Counted from the stretch's first letter, positions 26,507 through 36,271 are shown. The stretch: 64,000 nucleotides of DNA from Phormidium tenue FACHB-1050 (GCF_014696925.1 NZ_JACJQY010000010.1:1-64000); one strand, 5' to 3'. Made by a program: numbers and translations. Notes: generated from the letters alone by a model not told the origin.

Positions 26507-27529
26507 ATGTTAAGCGTGAGAGTAATTTTTGACCCAACCCAAATTTCTCGTCCCACTGCGATCGCCCTCGGTAACTTTGATGGCGTACATGTGGGGCATC
26601 GGCAGGTGATTGCGCCTATTTTGCCGACATCTTTGAGTGATCGCTACCCAAATTTAACTAGTACTGTCGTTTCTTTTTCGCCGCATCCCCAAGAATTTTT
26701 TAGTCAAAAACAGCGATCGCTACTTGCCCCTTTGGATGAAAAAGTAGCCTTGTTCAAAGCCCTTGGTGTGGAGCAGTTAGTTTTGCTGCCCTTTGATGCG
26801 GATCTTGCCAAGCTAACTGCTGCCGAATTTATCCAGCAAATTTTAATTGACTCCCTCCAAGTCGAATTAATCAGTGTTGGCTTTGATTTTCACTTTGGGC
26901 AGAAACGACAAGGTAATGTCACTGACTTACAAAATATTTGGGGCGATCGCCTTACGGTGGTTCCAGAGCAGACGATGAGATTCGGGGAGGGAGAGCAGCC
27001 TCCCGTAAGGATCAGTAGCTCGAATATTCGGACAGCCCTAGCCCAAGGTGAAATTGATTTAGCTAATTCGCTGCTCGGTCGTCCTTATAACCTAGTTGGT
27101 AGGGTTGTCCAAGGTAAGCAATTGGGACGGACGATAGGCTTCCCCACCGCAAATTTAGAACTGCCTACACAAAAGTGTTTGCCGCGTGATGGGGTGTACG
27201 CAGTGCAAGCAACGGTCAATCATCCTGATGTAGAAACACAGTCACAAATATTAGGGGTGATGAATATTGGATTGCGTCCAACTGTAGATGGCGATCAGCG
27301 ATCGGTTGAGGTGCATTTATTTAATTGGCAGGGTGATCTTTATGACCAGATGCTTAGTGTAAACCTTATCCAATTTATTCGACCTGAGAGAAAATTTGAT
27401 TCACTAGATGCGCTCAAATCTCAAATTCAGTCTGATTGTCAATCAGCACTAAACTATCTTCCCCCCTATCGCCAACAGATGGTAATGTCTTTTCCTCGTA
27501 ACTTATATGGCAATGTAATACCAAGTTAA
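26507..27529 (+). CDS. ribF: Bifunctional riboflavin kinase/FAD synthetase
   Basis: Phosphorylates riboflavin to FMN and adenylates FMN to FAD. The N-terminal nucleotidyltransferase domain has ALGNFDGVHVGHRQV, with the HxGH motif, and VSFSPHPQEFF, VGFDFHFGQKRQG and ISSSNIRTAL. The C-terminal kinase domain has GRVVQGKQLGRTIGFPTANL and GVMNIGLRPTVDG. The ATG at 26507 (MLSVRV) is chosen; the frame extends upstream to a TTG at 26486. The last codons and the stop (GNVIPS) are encoded inside a 27-bp-arm palindrome, so a repeat element supplies the C-terminus. Confidence 0.94.
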   Translation: MLSVRVIFDPTQISRPTAIALGNFDGVHVGHRQVIAPILPTSLSDRYPNLTSTVVSFSPHPQEFFSQKQRSLLAPLDEKVALFKALGVEQLVLLPFDADLAKLTAAEFIQQILIDSLQVELISVGFDFHFGQKRQGNVTDLQNIWGDRLTVVPEQTMRFGEGEQPPVRISSSNIRTALAQGEIDLANSLLGRPYNLVGRVVQGKQLGRTIGFPTANLELPTQKCLPRDGVYAVQATVNHPDVETQSQILGVMNIGLRPTVDGDQRSVEVHLFNWQGDLYDQMLSVNLIQFIRPERKFDSLDALKSQIQSDCQSALNYLPPYRQQMVMSFPRNLYGNVIPS

Positions 27530-27567
27530 GAAATGGCATAGCCATTTCTTAACTTGGTATTACATTG
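27511..27567 (+). repeat. Perfect palindrome, 27-bp arms, overlapping the ribF stop
   Basis: Left arm starts CAATGTAATACCAAGTTAAG, loop ATA, right arm exact. The ribF stop is inside the left arm. GCAATGTAATACCAA also borders the purD stop (42.55 kb) and TAATACCAA the GNAT stop (48.89 kb). Confidence 0.92.
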
Positions 27568-27593
27568 CTGGGTTGGGACTTTACAGTAATTGC

Positions 27594-27674
27594 CGCTCAA
27601 AACCAAACCAAGAAAAAAATTGAAAGCGTTGCTTTGCAACGCTTTCAATTTTTTTCTTGGTTTGGTTTTGAGCG
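27594..27674. repeat. Perfect palindrome, 39-bp arms, 3-nt loop
   Basis: Left arm starts CGCTCAAAACCAAACCAAG and ends TTGAAAGCGTTGC; loop TTT; right arm exact. It is the longest perfect inverted repeat I found. It lies between ribF and the exonuclease gene, which are convergent. Confidence 0.93.
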
Positions 27675-27731
27675 CAAAGCGTTGTAATTCACAAAAGTGT
27701 AGCTACATTTTCGTGAATTGGGATAAGAGAA

Positions 27732-27778
27732 AGCTAGATAAAAGTGGCGGCGCATTGCGCCGCCACTTTTATCTAGTT
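27732..27778. repeat. Palindrome, 20-bp perfect arms, AGTGGCGGCGC family
   Basis: CTAGATAAAAGTGGCGGCGC - ATT - exact complement; it overlaps the stop codon of the exonuclease gene (27773-27775). The core AGTGGCGGCGC recurs at 28616 and 42370 and, in variant form, at 42475. Confidence 0.9.
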
Positions 27779-28552
27779 AGAGGATGGCATGATTGTCTTT
27801 GCCAATTCTTCAACTCCTCTACGTTGGTACAGATTGATTTGTCTACGATTTGAGAACCTTGATTTGATTGTGGAGTCTGTCAAAATCTCTTCAACTTGAT
27901 TAAGAGGAAGTTGTAAAATTATGGCAATGTCTTCTCCAGAGAGCCATTGTTGACCAAATAGATTCAAGATTTCTTCATCTTTGGCACTGAGTAGTTCGTT
28001 TAGTAGCTTCTCTAAAAGCAACCAACAGGCGATCGCATCCGATTCGGCTCGATGGGACTTACCGACATCAAAGTTGTAGTGTTTGACTAACTTAGGTAGC
28101 GATCGCGATGGCAAGTGTGGCAGTAACAACCTTGAGAGTTTGACCGTACAAAGTTGCTTAGGAGCGCTAAATTCAATACCGAGTCTTTGATATTCAGCTT
28201 TGAGGAAGGAGTAATCAAACCCAATATTGTGAGCAGTCAAAATTCCCGTTTGCAACATTGGTAAATATTTTGGCAAAATCTGATCGCTGCCATCAACATC
28301 AGTAACCATGCTCTGTGAGATACCTGTAAATCTAACGATTTGTTCAGGTATGGGGATGTGAGGATTAATTAGGTCGGTAAGTATCTGCTGAATTCCATCT
28401 TTAAGTGTGGCTTGAAGAACTGAAATTTCGATAATGCGATCGCGATCGCCTTTTCCTCCTGTTGTTTCTAGGTCAACTACTGTAAACACCTCTGTACTAA
28501 GCTGGCGATAGTAGGTGAGTAATTCCGTAGAGAGATTGGCATTAATTTTCAT
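27773..28552 (-). CDS. DEDDh 3'-5' exonuclease (DNA polymerase III epsilon-like)
   Basis: 259 residues. Exo I is VVDLETTGGKGDRDRIIEIS (Asp-Glu pair), Exo II is TAHNIGFDYSFLKAEY and Exo III is HRAESDA, so all catalytic acids and the histidine of the DnaQ superfamily are present. Residues 195-259 are an extra helical region with LSGEDIAIILQLPLNQVEEIL, which resembles a helix-turn-helix; its role is unknown. It is probably a repair or processing nuclease, not necessarily the replicative proofreader. The stop lies within a palindrome. Confidence 0.85.
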   Translation of the reverse strand: MKINANLSTELLTYYRQLSTEVFTVVDLETTGGKGDRDRIIEISVLQATLKDGIQQILTDLINPHIPIPEQIVRFTGISQSMVTDVDGSDQILPKYLPMLQTGILTAHNIGFDYSFLKAEYQRLGIEFSAPKQLCTVKLSRLLLPHLPSRSLPKLVKHYNFDVGKSHRAESDAIACWLLLEKLLNELLSAKDEEILNLFGQQWLSGEDIAIILQLPLNQVEEILTDSTIKSRFSNRRQINLYQRRGVEELAKTIMPSSN

Positions 28553-28615
28553 TGATTCTAATTAGTTAAACGGCTAATGCGTCAGTCTTAAAGCTGTCAT
28601 CAGCCTAGGAAATAA

Positions 28616-28640
28616 AGTGGCGGCGCAAAGCGCCGCCACT
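28616..28640. repeat. Perfect palindrome, AGTGGCGGCGC-AAA
   Basis: Eleven-base arms with an AAA loop, downstream of the RibD-like gene stop (minus strand) and upstream of the exonuclease gene. A minimal core of the family that is extended at 27732 and 42355. Confidence 0.8.
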
Positions 28641-28652
28641 CGATTCTTGGGT

Positions 28653-29177
28653 TTAATGCAAGTGGCTACAGCCATATAAAGCTTGATAAGTAAGCTGCAC
28701 CAAACCTGTATCAAAGGTTTGAGAATTTTCTAACTTTAAATTGAGAGTAGGTAGAAATAAAGGAATACCTTCACCTAAAATGATGGGGTGGATCAACAAA
28801 ATAAATTTATCAACGAGATTACTTTCTAAACAGGTTTTGGCGATCGCTGCGCCACCAACTAGCCAAATGTGTTTACCATCTTGAGATTTAAGATTTTTCA
28901 CAAAGCTAGCTAGATCGACACCTACAAAAGTCACATTTTCATCTTGCTCTTGCTGAATAGTACGTGAAAATACAAAACCTTGCTTATCAGGATAGGGATA
29001 TTCGCCCCAAGATTGGATCTGCTCATAGGTGTTACGTCCCATGATTAGGCGATCGCAGGTCACATAAAAATCCTCATATCCATAATCCTGATCTGTAAAA
29101 AGCCAGTCCACCGCTCCAGAACTACGCGCAACATAGCCATCTAAACTTGAGGCAATATACAAAATCAATTGTCCCAT
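28653..29177 (-). CDS. RibD C-terminal/dihydrofolate reductase-like protein
   Basis: 174 residues in the dihydrofolate-reductase-like fold of the RibD C-terminal family (YyaP/YwjB type). The N-terminus LILYIASSLDGYVARSSGAVDWL, the nucleotide-binding IMGRNTYEQI and HIWLVGGAAIAKTCL are conserved. It probably reduces a pteridine- or pyrimidine-like substrate with NADPH, but the true substrate is unknown for this subgroup. It is not physically linked to other rib genes. Confidence 0.88.
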   Translation of the reverse strand: MGQLILYIASSLDGYVARSSGAVDWLFTDQDYGYEDFYVTCDRLIMGRNTYEQIQSWGEYPYPDKQGFVFSRTIQQEQDENVTFVGVDLASFVKNLKSQDGKHIWLVGGAAIAKTCLESNLVDKFILLIHPIILGEGIPLFLPTLNLKLENSQTFDTGLVQLTYQALYGCSHLH

Positions 29178-29387
29178 AGCAGAAAATCTAGTCGTTTTCG
29201 GTAAACCAGCGATCTTTCGATCCCCATTAAATGATATTTTGAGAAGCGGTTAGCTTTATATGTGAGTGCAAAAAAGTTAAACTCTTAGAGTTTGATCCTA
29301 TTGATATGTTGCATTTTCTTGCATATATCTTCTTGCACGTCATTTCATTGCAAATTTTTTAGATTCTGAGTTAAGAGGCTGGAGTAA

Positions 29388-30830
<1,443 letters not shown>

Positions 30831-30842
30831 GCATTTTTGCTA

Positions 30843-30908
30843 TTAGCGTTTAGCTGTTAGCTGTTAGCCTTTCAAAAAGCTAAGCGCTAACAGCTAACAG
30901 CTAACAGC
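30843..30908. repeat. Heptamer-repeat hairpin between atpD and atpC
   Basis: Two blocks of tandem heptamers: TTAGCTG units (about 30849-30868), and the reverse complement CAGCTAA units (30886-30908). Together they form a 16-20 bp stem. It is a heptanucleotide tandem-repeat sequence that has been inverted, and could attenuate or stabilise the transcript between beta and epsilon genes. Confidence 0.8.
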
Positions 30909-30951
30909 CCAAAAGCTAAAACTTAAAACCTATTACCAAATATTTTAAAAA

Positions 30952-31356
30952 ATGACCCTAACTGTAAAAGTAATTTCCCCAGATACCACAATTCTGGATA
31001 CTGTCGCAGAGGAAGTGATTTTACCTAGTTCCACAGGGCAATTGGGTATTTTGACCGATCACGCCCCTCTAATTTCGGCTCTCGAAACAGGCGTGCTACG
31101 TTTTCGCAAAGATAAAGCTTGGGCTGCGATCGCTCTTACGGGTGGTTTTGCTGAAGTCGAAGAAAACGAAGTAACCGTTTTGGTTCGTAGTGGCGAATTA
31201 GGCAGCACGATCAATGCTGAAGAAGCACGCAAAAAACTTGAAGATGCGGAGCAAGCTTTGGCTGGTATCAAGTCTGAAGATAAGCAAGGTAAGATTCAAG
31301 CTGAGCAAAATTTGCGGATAGCTCGCGCTAGATTGCAAGCAACTACTCCTATCTAG
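30952..31356 (+). CDS. atpC: F1F0 ATP synthase subunit epsilon
   Basis: 134 residues. The beta-barrel N-domain begins LTVKVISPDTTILD and includes LPSSTGQLGILTDHAPLISAL. The C-terminal helical hairpin is EEARKKLEDAEQALAG. It links the rotor to the catalytic head and modulates ATP hydrolysis. It is the second gene of the atpD-atpC pair and is followed by two hairpins, the second shared with the convergent sigma factor gene. Confidence 0.97.
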   Translation: MTLTVKVISPDTTILDTVAEEVILPSSTGQLGILTDHAPLISALETGVLRFRKDKAWAAIALTGGFAEVEENEVTVLVRSGELGSTINAEEARKKLEDAEQALAGIKSEDKQGKIQAEQNLRIARARLQATTPI

Positions 31357-31357
31357 T

Positions 31358-31384
31358 AAAGATTTTCGCTTGACGAAAATCTTT
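31358..31384 (+). terminator. Hairpin after atpC
   Basis: Arms AAAGATTTTCG and CGAAAATCTTT around CTTGA, overlapping the 3' end of the atpC region. Likely terminator. Confidence 0.7.
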
Positions 31385-31388
31385 ATCG

Positions 31389-31429
31389 AATCAAAAAAGC
31401 GATCGCCATAGGCGATCGCTTTTTTGATT
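31389..31429. terminator. Bidirectional terminator built on a HIP1 site
   Basis: AATCAAAAAAGCGATCGCC - ATA - exact complement. It carries A- and T-tracts and GCGATCGC twice. It lies between the convergent atpC and sigma factor genes and touches the latter's stop. Confidence 0.88.
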
Positions 31430-32633
31430 ATTCAATGGGCGTAGCTAAAATCTTTTTGAGGGCAATTAAGCCTTTTTTGAGTTGTCGTGAAACAGTAACA
31501 GCACTGATGCCTAAAGTCTCAGCAACCTCACGATGAGTAAACTCTTTTAAAAATACAAACTCCACCACTTCACGGGTGCGATCTTCTAGGAGGTCAAGGG
31601 CTTGCTGGAGACGAATATTGGCTTCTTGGGCAAGCTGAAAACTTTGGTATTTCTGATCAGTAACTAGATCACCGATCGAAGTGGAATTATCTTCGCTTTG
31701 ATCAATGGGTGTATCTAGACTAATCGGCGATCGGTTTTGACAGGCTAGTTTAATGTCATACCACTCACTAACAGTAATGCCTAGCTCATTCGCTATCTCT
31801 TGACTTGATGGTTCCCGACCAGTCTCCGTACGCCTATTACGAATGATTTTACAGCCTTGGTTATAGGTGGCTAGCCACGCACGCGGCATTCTCACCGTTG
31901 GGCTTTTGTCGCGTAAATAATGCTGGATTTCGCCCTTGATATATGGCACGGCAAAGGAGCTAAAAGCATTACCTTTGCTCACATCAAATCTCTCGATCGC
32001 ATTAATTAACCCAATTGAGCCGACCTGCATGAGGTCTTCAAAACTTTCTTGGCATTGATTTTTCCAGTGATAGGCTTCACGACGCACTAAGCCAATATTT
32101 AAATTTACGAGTTTATTGCGTAGCTTGATTGTGGGATTAGCACGATAGGCTTGCAAAATTTCCAGACTTTCTTGTTTGCGGGTGATGGTAGTTTGCGGAT
32201 CAGATTCTTCGGCTTCGTGAGGTTCGTTACGATTGTCAAGATATTGTCTTTGCAAAAAATTCTCTAGATGCTTGTGAATATGAGATCGCGCAAATTCAGA
32301 AAAATTTGAATCTGTTTCAGGATTAAATTGGAGCAAGGCTTTTTTTAATCCTTGTTTACCAACTTCGAGTAGTTCACGATCGCTGGATCTGCGTTCCCCA
32401 ACCCGACGATTTGAGACTCGACGCTCGTTTACATTTGGTCGATCACTAGATCGGCGATCGCCAATATTTCTTTGATTAATTAATGAGATGGGTAAAGCCG
32501 CGATCGTTTCACGAATTAATCCCATGTGAATTTCAATTAGCTGTTGCTGCAAAGGATCAGAGGGAGAAACTCTATAACCTCTTAAAAGTGTGGCTACATT
32601 TTCATTAGTTAAATTATTTTCATCTAATGGCAT
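31428..32633 (-). CDS. Group 3 sigma-70 factor, SigF-like, with duplicated region 2
   Basis: About 401 residues from the ATG at 32633, chosen because GAGG lies about 10 nt upstream; the open frame extends 29 codons further. In the longest-frame numbering, residues 188-275 are sigma region 2 (LMQVGSIGLINAIERFD...), 292-350 region 3 and about 372-425 region 4, with a helix-turn-helix HREVAETLGISAVTVSRQLK. Residues 45-160 are a degenerate copy of region 2 (LLEVGKQGLKKALLQFN...), interrupted at 85-115 by Arg-rich repeats like GDRRSSDR and GERRSSDR. Region 4 resembles cyanobacterial SigF, which controls motility and stress genes. Confidence 0.85.
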   Translation of the reverse strand: MPLDENNLTNENVATLLRGYRVSPSDPLQQQLIEIHMGLIRETIAALPISLINQRNIGDRRSSDRPNVNERRVSNRRVGERRSSDRELLEVGKQGLKKALLQFNPETDSNFSEFARSHIHKHLENFLQRQYLDNRNEPHEAEESDPQTTITRKQESLEILQAYRANPTIKLRNKLVNLNIGLVRREAYHWKNQCQESFEDLMQVGSIGLINAIERFDVSKGNAFSSFAVPYIKGEIQHYLRDKSPTVRMPRAWLATYNQGCKIIRNRRTETGREPSSQEIANELGITVSEWYDIKLACQNRSPISLDTPIDQSEDNSTSIGDLVTDQKYQSFQLAQEANIRLQQALDLLEDRTREVVEFVFLKEFTHREVAETLGISAVTVSRQLKKGLIALKKILATPIE

Positions 32634-32926
32634 AAGACGAACATCCTCAATGATGCCAGCAGCCAGAAAATATGCCCAATACATTAGGGGAGAGCTTTGC
32701 ATACATGTGCTTGATACCAATAGCTGTCAATGGCACATAGAGTTTCGTTGTTTTAGCTTGACCCAAAGCCTTGCAAGACTTAACTAAAACCTAATGAAAA
32801 TCATAGGATCTATGTTTGCATGTTCAAGTTCTTTGATTGTCTAAGACAACTACAGAATTTTCATGTTATTCATAGTCCATAGATTATACCTTTAACAATG
32901 ATTTAGTGCCATGATGGAAATTATGA

Positions 32927-34180
32927 TTAGACTAACATGATCATCACTTCATCTCCCATTGGTACATAGGTTTGGTTTATATGCATTACTGCTAGGGCAT
33001 TTGAGCTAATCGCACTGATCAAATTTCCCGAACTATAATTCTGCACAGGTTGAAAAATAGGCTTTCCTTTTTGATAGGTTAAATTTCCCCATAAGTAGGT
33101 TTCGCGCCGCCCTTGTGAGTGTAAATCCTTCATTGTGACGGCTTTAATAAATTGTGGATACCAGTAAGTTTGATTACTTCCATTTAATTTAGCGATCGCA
33201 CCACGAATAAATCGCCAAAAGCTAGTCATGGCTGACATGGGATTTCCGGGAACTCCGAAATAGAGAATTTTATCCTCACTTTTGTTCACATTAAAAGAGG
33301 GAGAGAGGGATGCGACTGTAAGCGGTTTTCCTGGTTTAATCGCCACTGATTGCACATGAATATCCGCTCCCATTTTTTCTAGGATTTGATCCACATAATC
33401 GTAATCACCGACAGAAACGCCGCCTGAAGAGATAACGATATCCGCTGAAGCGAGCGCCTGTTGCATGACGGCTTCTAGTTCTGTTTTGTCATCGCGGACA
33501 TTGCCAAAAGGAATAGCGATCGCCCCTACTTGATGAATTAATGCTGATAATGCATAGAGATTGGAATCGATAATTTGACCCACTTGAAGCGGCTGCGAAC
33601 TGTCAAGGCTCAACAATTCGTTGCCTGTAGAAATAATTGCTATTTTCGGTTGACGGTAGATTTTCACTTGCTGACATCTTGCGGAAGCTAAAGCACCGAT
33701 TTCTGTTGCGCTTAATTTGGTTCCTGCTTTGACTAGAGTTGTCCCAGTCTGAATAAATTCACCTTTGCGGCGTACATATTCACCTTGGCTTGGCTTGACC
33801 TTAAGCTGTAAAAAATTATCAGTGCGTTCAGTATCTTCCTGCATGATTACCGTATCTGCACCATGCGGCAACATTCCACCCGTAAATATGCGGATACATT
33901 CACCTTTTTGTAAGGGTTTTGCGATCGCTGTCCCTGCGGGTATTTCATCAGAGGCGATCATGAGTTTTAGTTCAGGCAAATCGGCTAAGTCTGCATAACG
34001 CAAAGCATAGCCATCCATTGCTGAGTTGTCCCAATGGGGAAAGTCCATAGTGCTGTTAATGTCTTCAGCAAGAATTCGAGCGATCGCCTGCGACAACGGC
34101 AAGATTTCACTATCGATTTCTGGATCGAAAGGTTTGACTAAATCTAAAATTATTTTTTCGACTTCAGAGACAGGTAGCAT
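32927..34180 (-). CDS. moeA: Molybdopterin molybdotransferase
   Basis: 417 residues. Inserts molybdate into adenylylated molybdopterin. The N-terminus AIARILAEDINSTMDFPHWDNSAMDGYALR contains the conserved DNSAMDGYA, IFTGGMLPHGADTVIMQEDT is conserved, and the central MogA-like domain has VGQIIDSNLYAL and ISSGGVSVGDYDYV, with LYFGVPGNPMSAM near the end of that domain. It is divergent from trmD with only 58 bp between. No other molybdenum cofactor gene is in the window. Confidence 0.96.
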   Translation of the reverse strand: MLPVSEVEKIILDLVKPFDPEIDSEILPLSQAIARILAEDINSTMDFPHWDNSAMDGYALRYADLADLPELKLMIASDEIPAGTAIAKPLQKGECIRIFTGGMLPHGADTVIMQEDTERTDNFLQLKVKPSQGEYVRRKGEFIQTGTTLVKAGTKLSATEIGALASARCQQVKIYRQPKIAIISTGNELLSLDSSQPLQVGQIIDSNLYALSALIHQVGAIAIPFGNVRDDKTELEAVMQQALASADIVISSGGVSVGDYDYVDQILEKMGADIHVQSVAIKPGKPLTVASLSPSFNVNKSEDKILYFGVPGNPMSAMTSFWRFIRGAIAKLNGSNQTYWYPQFIKAVTMKDLHSQGRRETYLWGNLTYQKGKPIFQPVQNYSSGNLISAISSNALAVMHINQTYVPMGDEVMIMLV

Positions 34181-34194
34181 AAGGACATTAAAGA

Positions 34195-34223
34195 TAGAGG
34201 GCAGCGCTTAGGGCTGCCCTCTA
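34195..34223. repeat. Hairpin in the moeA-trmD divergent promoter
   Basis: Arms TAGAGGGCAGC and GCTGCCCTCTA around a 7-nt loop. The site lies between two divergent start codons, so it cannot be a terminator of either gene; it could be an operator or a common repeat. Confidence 0.7.
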
Positions 34224-34238
34224 CTATAGAATTTATTT

Positions 34239-34907
34239 ATGCGTATAGATATTGTCACTCTCTTTCCTGAATTTTTCACTTCGCCATTGCAGACAAGTTT
34301 GCTCGGTAAGGCGATCGCGAATCAAATTGCGGAAGTACATCTCACCAATCCTAGAGATTTCACCACCGATAAGCATCATCGTGTCGATGATGAACCCTAT
34401 GGCGGCGGTGTAGGCATGTTAATGAAGCCCGATCCCATTTTTGCGGCAGTGGAATCACTCCCAATTTTGCCTAAGCGTGAAATCATTTACATGACTCCGC
34501 AGGGGGAACCAATGAAGCAGGAGATGTTTAAAGAACTCGCTAATTACAATCAGTTAGTTCTCATTTGTGGAAGTTATGAAGGTGTGGATGAGCGCGTATG
34601 TGAACATCTCGTAACTCGTGAAGTTTCCCTCGGTGATTTTGTACTGACCTGTGGCGAAATTCCTGCGCTGGCACTAATTAACGGAGTCGTGCGTTTGCGT
34701 CCAGGGACAGTTGGGAAGGAAGACTCGCTCAAGTTTGAGAGCTTTGAAGATGGATTGTTAGATTATCCACAATATACAAGACCACCCGTATTTCGTGGTT
34801 GGGAAGTTCCTGAAGTATTGCGATCGGGTAATCATAAGTTGATAGCGGAATGGAGAAAGGAACAACAAATTTTAAGAACAAAAGAACGTCGTCCTGATAT
34901 GCTTTAG
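34239..34907 (+). CDS. trmD: tRNA (guanine37-N1)-methyltransferase
   Basis: 222 residues. Methylates G37 of certain tRNAs. The SPOUT knot includes LTNPRDFTTDKHHRVDDEPYGGG, with its two halves under twenty residues each, GMLMKPDP, LICGSYEGVDERVCEH and GDFVLTCGEIPALALINGVVRL. The C-terminal helix is RGWEVPEVLRSGNH. Length and motifs match bacterial TrmD. It is not linked to rpsP or rplS here. The stop overlaps a HIP1 site. Confidence 0.97.
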   Translation: MRIDIVTLFPEFFTSPLQTSLLGKAIANQIAEVHLTNPRDFTTDKHHRVDDEPYGGGVGMLMKPDPIFAAVESLPILPKREIIYMTPQGEPMKQEMFKELANYNQLVLICGSYEGVDERVCEHLVTREVSLGDFVLTCGEIPALALINGVVRLRPGTVGKEDSLKFESFEDGLLDYPQYTRPPVFRGWEVPEVLRSGNHKLIAEWRKEQQILRTKERRPDML

Positions 34908-35013
34908 CGATCGCCTAGTAGTAGCATGTGTTAGCGCAGCGTAACGCATGTATAACATGTATTGAAAATCTGCGTTACATTTCATTAATGCACGCTACAA
35001 GATAGGCGATCGC
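34907..35013. repeat. Intergenic element bounded by inverted HIP1 sites
   Basis: GCGATCGCCTA (34907) and TAGGCGATCGC (35003) form the ends; GTAGCATG... and GCTACAAG extend the pairing. The inside has GCGCAGCGTAACGCATG, similar to the loop region of the palindrome at 48981-49033 (GCGCAGCGTGCATTAC). It lies between the convergent trmD and phosphoesterase genes. Confidence 0.5.
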
Positions 35014-35028
35014 ACTCAAAGTATAGGG

Positions 35029-35925
35029 TTAGGGAGTTACTCTGATGTCGATTACCCAAGGACGGAAGCCTTCTTTCATAACATAATCCCCTCCCTGCTT
35101 AATGACGTTTTGATCGCCATTTACTGCTGCTGCGTTGACAAAGAGAATCCCTAACTCCTCATCCCAAAATACACCTCTAGCGTCATGCTCATGCCCAAAA
35201 ATATGTAGTCGGGGGCGCTCATCTGGGAGCATTACGCGCAGACGCTCCCGCAGAGCCACACTACCAATTGCAATCGGCTTTTCCCGTAGAACTCCACCAT
35301 ACTGCACACTGGAGTCGAGAATTCCCAAAGGAGGGCTATGCGTGATCAGCACATCTAGTCGAGAGGGGATATCTGCGTAAAGTTCTATTAAACGCTGAGG
35401 GTCGCGAGCAAAACCCTCGTAGCGCAGAGGATTACCTTGGGTCATCGCCTGTCGGCGAGGTGTCAAACCTATGTATGGTGAACCAAAGAATTTCAACCCT
35501 GCTATCTCTTCCGCAGAATGCTGAAGTAGACGCATGGGAGCGCAGAGATTATCAATTTCGTTGTCCTTGAACAAGTCCTGTGCAGTAGTCATCAATTCAC
35601 TGCTCCATTGTTCTTCTGGATGCGAAAGGGAGGCAACTTGGAGCCATGTTTCTACGTCTAGTGGCTTGTCATGATTTCCCGCGATCGCTACAACGCCATA
35701 GGTGAAACGAGCCGCTAGCGAACGTAGCCATGTTGCCGCATCAGTAAGCTCAGTAAGAAGTCCATTCTTTGTATGGTCTCCTGCATGAATCAACAAATCC
35801 CCTTCAGGGAAAAGAGAAATAGGTATATCAACATTATGGGTGTCAGAAACAATCACTAACCGCAACCATCCTAGAGTACGGGGTGCATCAGCAGACACTA
35901 TCGCTATATCTCTCATTTCCACCAT
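35029..35925 (-). CDS. Calcineurin-like metallophosphoesterase
   Basis: 298 residues with the metallophosphatase motifs LVIVSDTHN (DxH), LLIHAGDHT (GDxx), VVAIAGNHDKPLD (GNHD), ITHSPP and HIFGHEHDAR (GHxH). All metal ligands are present. The family resembles MPPED1/239AB-like phosphoesterases. The substrate is not determined. The start MVEMRD is chosen; Met4 is an alternative. It is the last core gene before the second accessory island, whose left repeat begins 80 bp upstream. Confidence 0.88.
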   Translation of the reverse strand: MVEMRDIAIVSADAPRTLGWLRLVIVSDTHNVDIPISLFPEGDLLIHAGDHTKNGLLTELTDAATWLRSLAARFTYGVVAIAGNHDKPLDVETWLQVASLSHPEEQWSSELMTTAQDLFKDNEIDNLCAPMRLLQHSAEEIAGLKFFGSPYIGLTPRRQAMTQGNPLRYEGFARDPQRLIELYADIPSRLDVLITHSPPLGILDSSVQYGGVLREKPIAIGSVALRERLRVMLPDERPRLHIFGHEHDARGVFWDEELGILFVNAAAVNGDQNVIKQGGDYVMKEGFRPWVIDIRVTP

Positions 35926-36271
35926 GACTCGTTCTTGGGCAGTTATCCTATTTCTTCTTGATGACGATTAGCATATTTTGATAGCTAAACTATGGATTAG
36001 ACCAAAAAATTCAGTCTAGTCTAACTATAAAGTGTATAGGCTGAAAGTCAAGTTTCGAGACTCTTACTCTACATCGCTAGAGATTTTAATATGTGGTTAG
36101 AAAAATGCGCGATCGCCTAACAGATATATACCCGCAATTGGCTAAAGCAACAAACGATATGCAGAAATAATCTTTCAATCTAACGCCTTGGGTTACTCCT
36201 GAATATATTGCCTTTCAATCCTAACCAAGATTATTTCTCATCGGGTGCAATTGGATAAATTTAGACTGCAC
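35926..36271. other. Left boundary of the CHAT-trypsin island
   Basis: 346 bp. It contains the left 49-bp direct repeat (36005-36053). At 36105-36221 two short in-frame stretches separated by a stop (MRDRLTDIYPQLAKATNDMQK-like, then FNLTPWVTPEYIAF) may be a decayed gene fragment. A HIP1 site at about 36111 is the last for 4.9 kb. Confidence 0.5.
36005..36053. repeat. Left 49-bp direct repeat flanking the CHAT-trypsin module
   Basis: 40 of 49 positions match 40479-40527 in the same orientation; shared blocks include AAAAATT, TAACTATA and GCTGAAA. It suggests the boundary of an inserted segment. Confidence 0.75.

Noticed and set aside
27590-27853. 87-codon open frame across the ribF-exonuclease gap
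   Set aside because: It reads through two palindromes, and both arms are non-coding in pattern; artefact of the repeats.
36105-36221. Short gene upstream of the CHAT-trypsin island
   Set aside because: It has an internal stop and fewer than 40 codons; could be a decayed fragment but not supportable as a gene.
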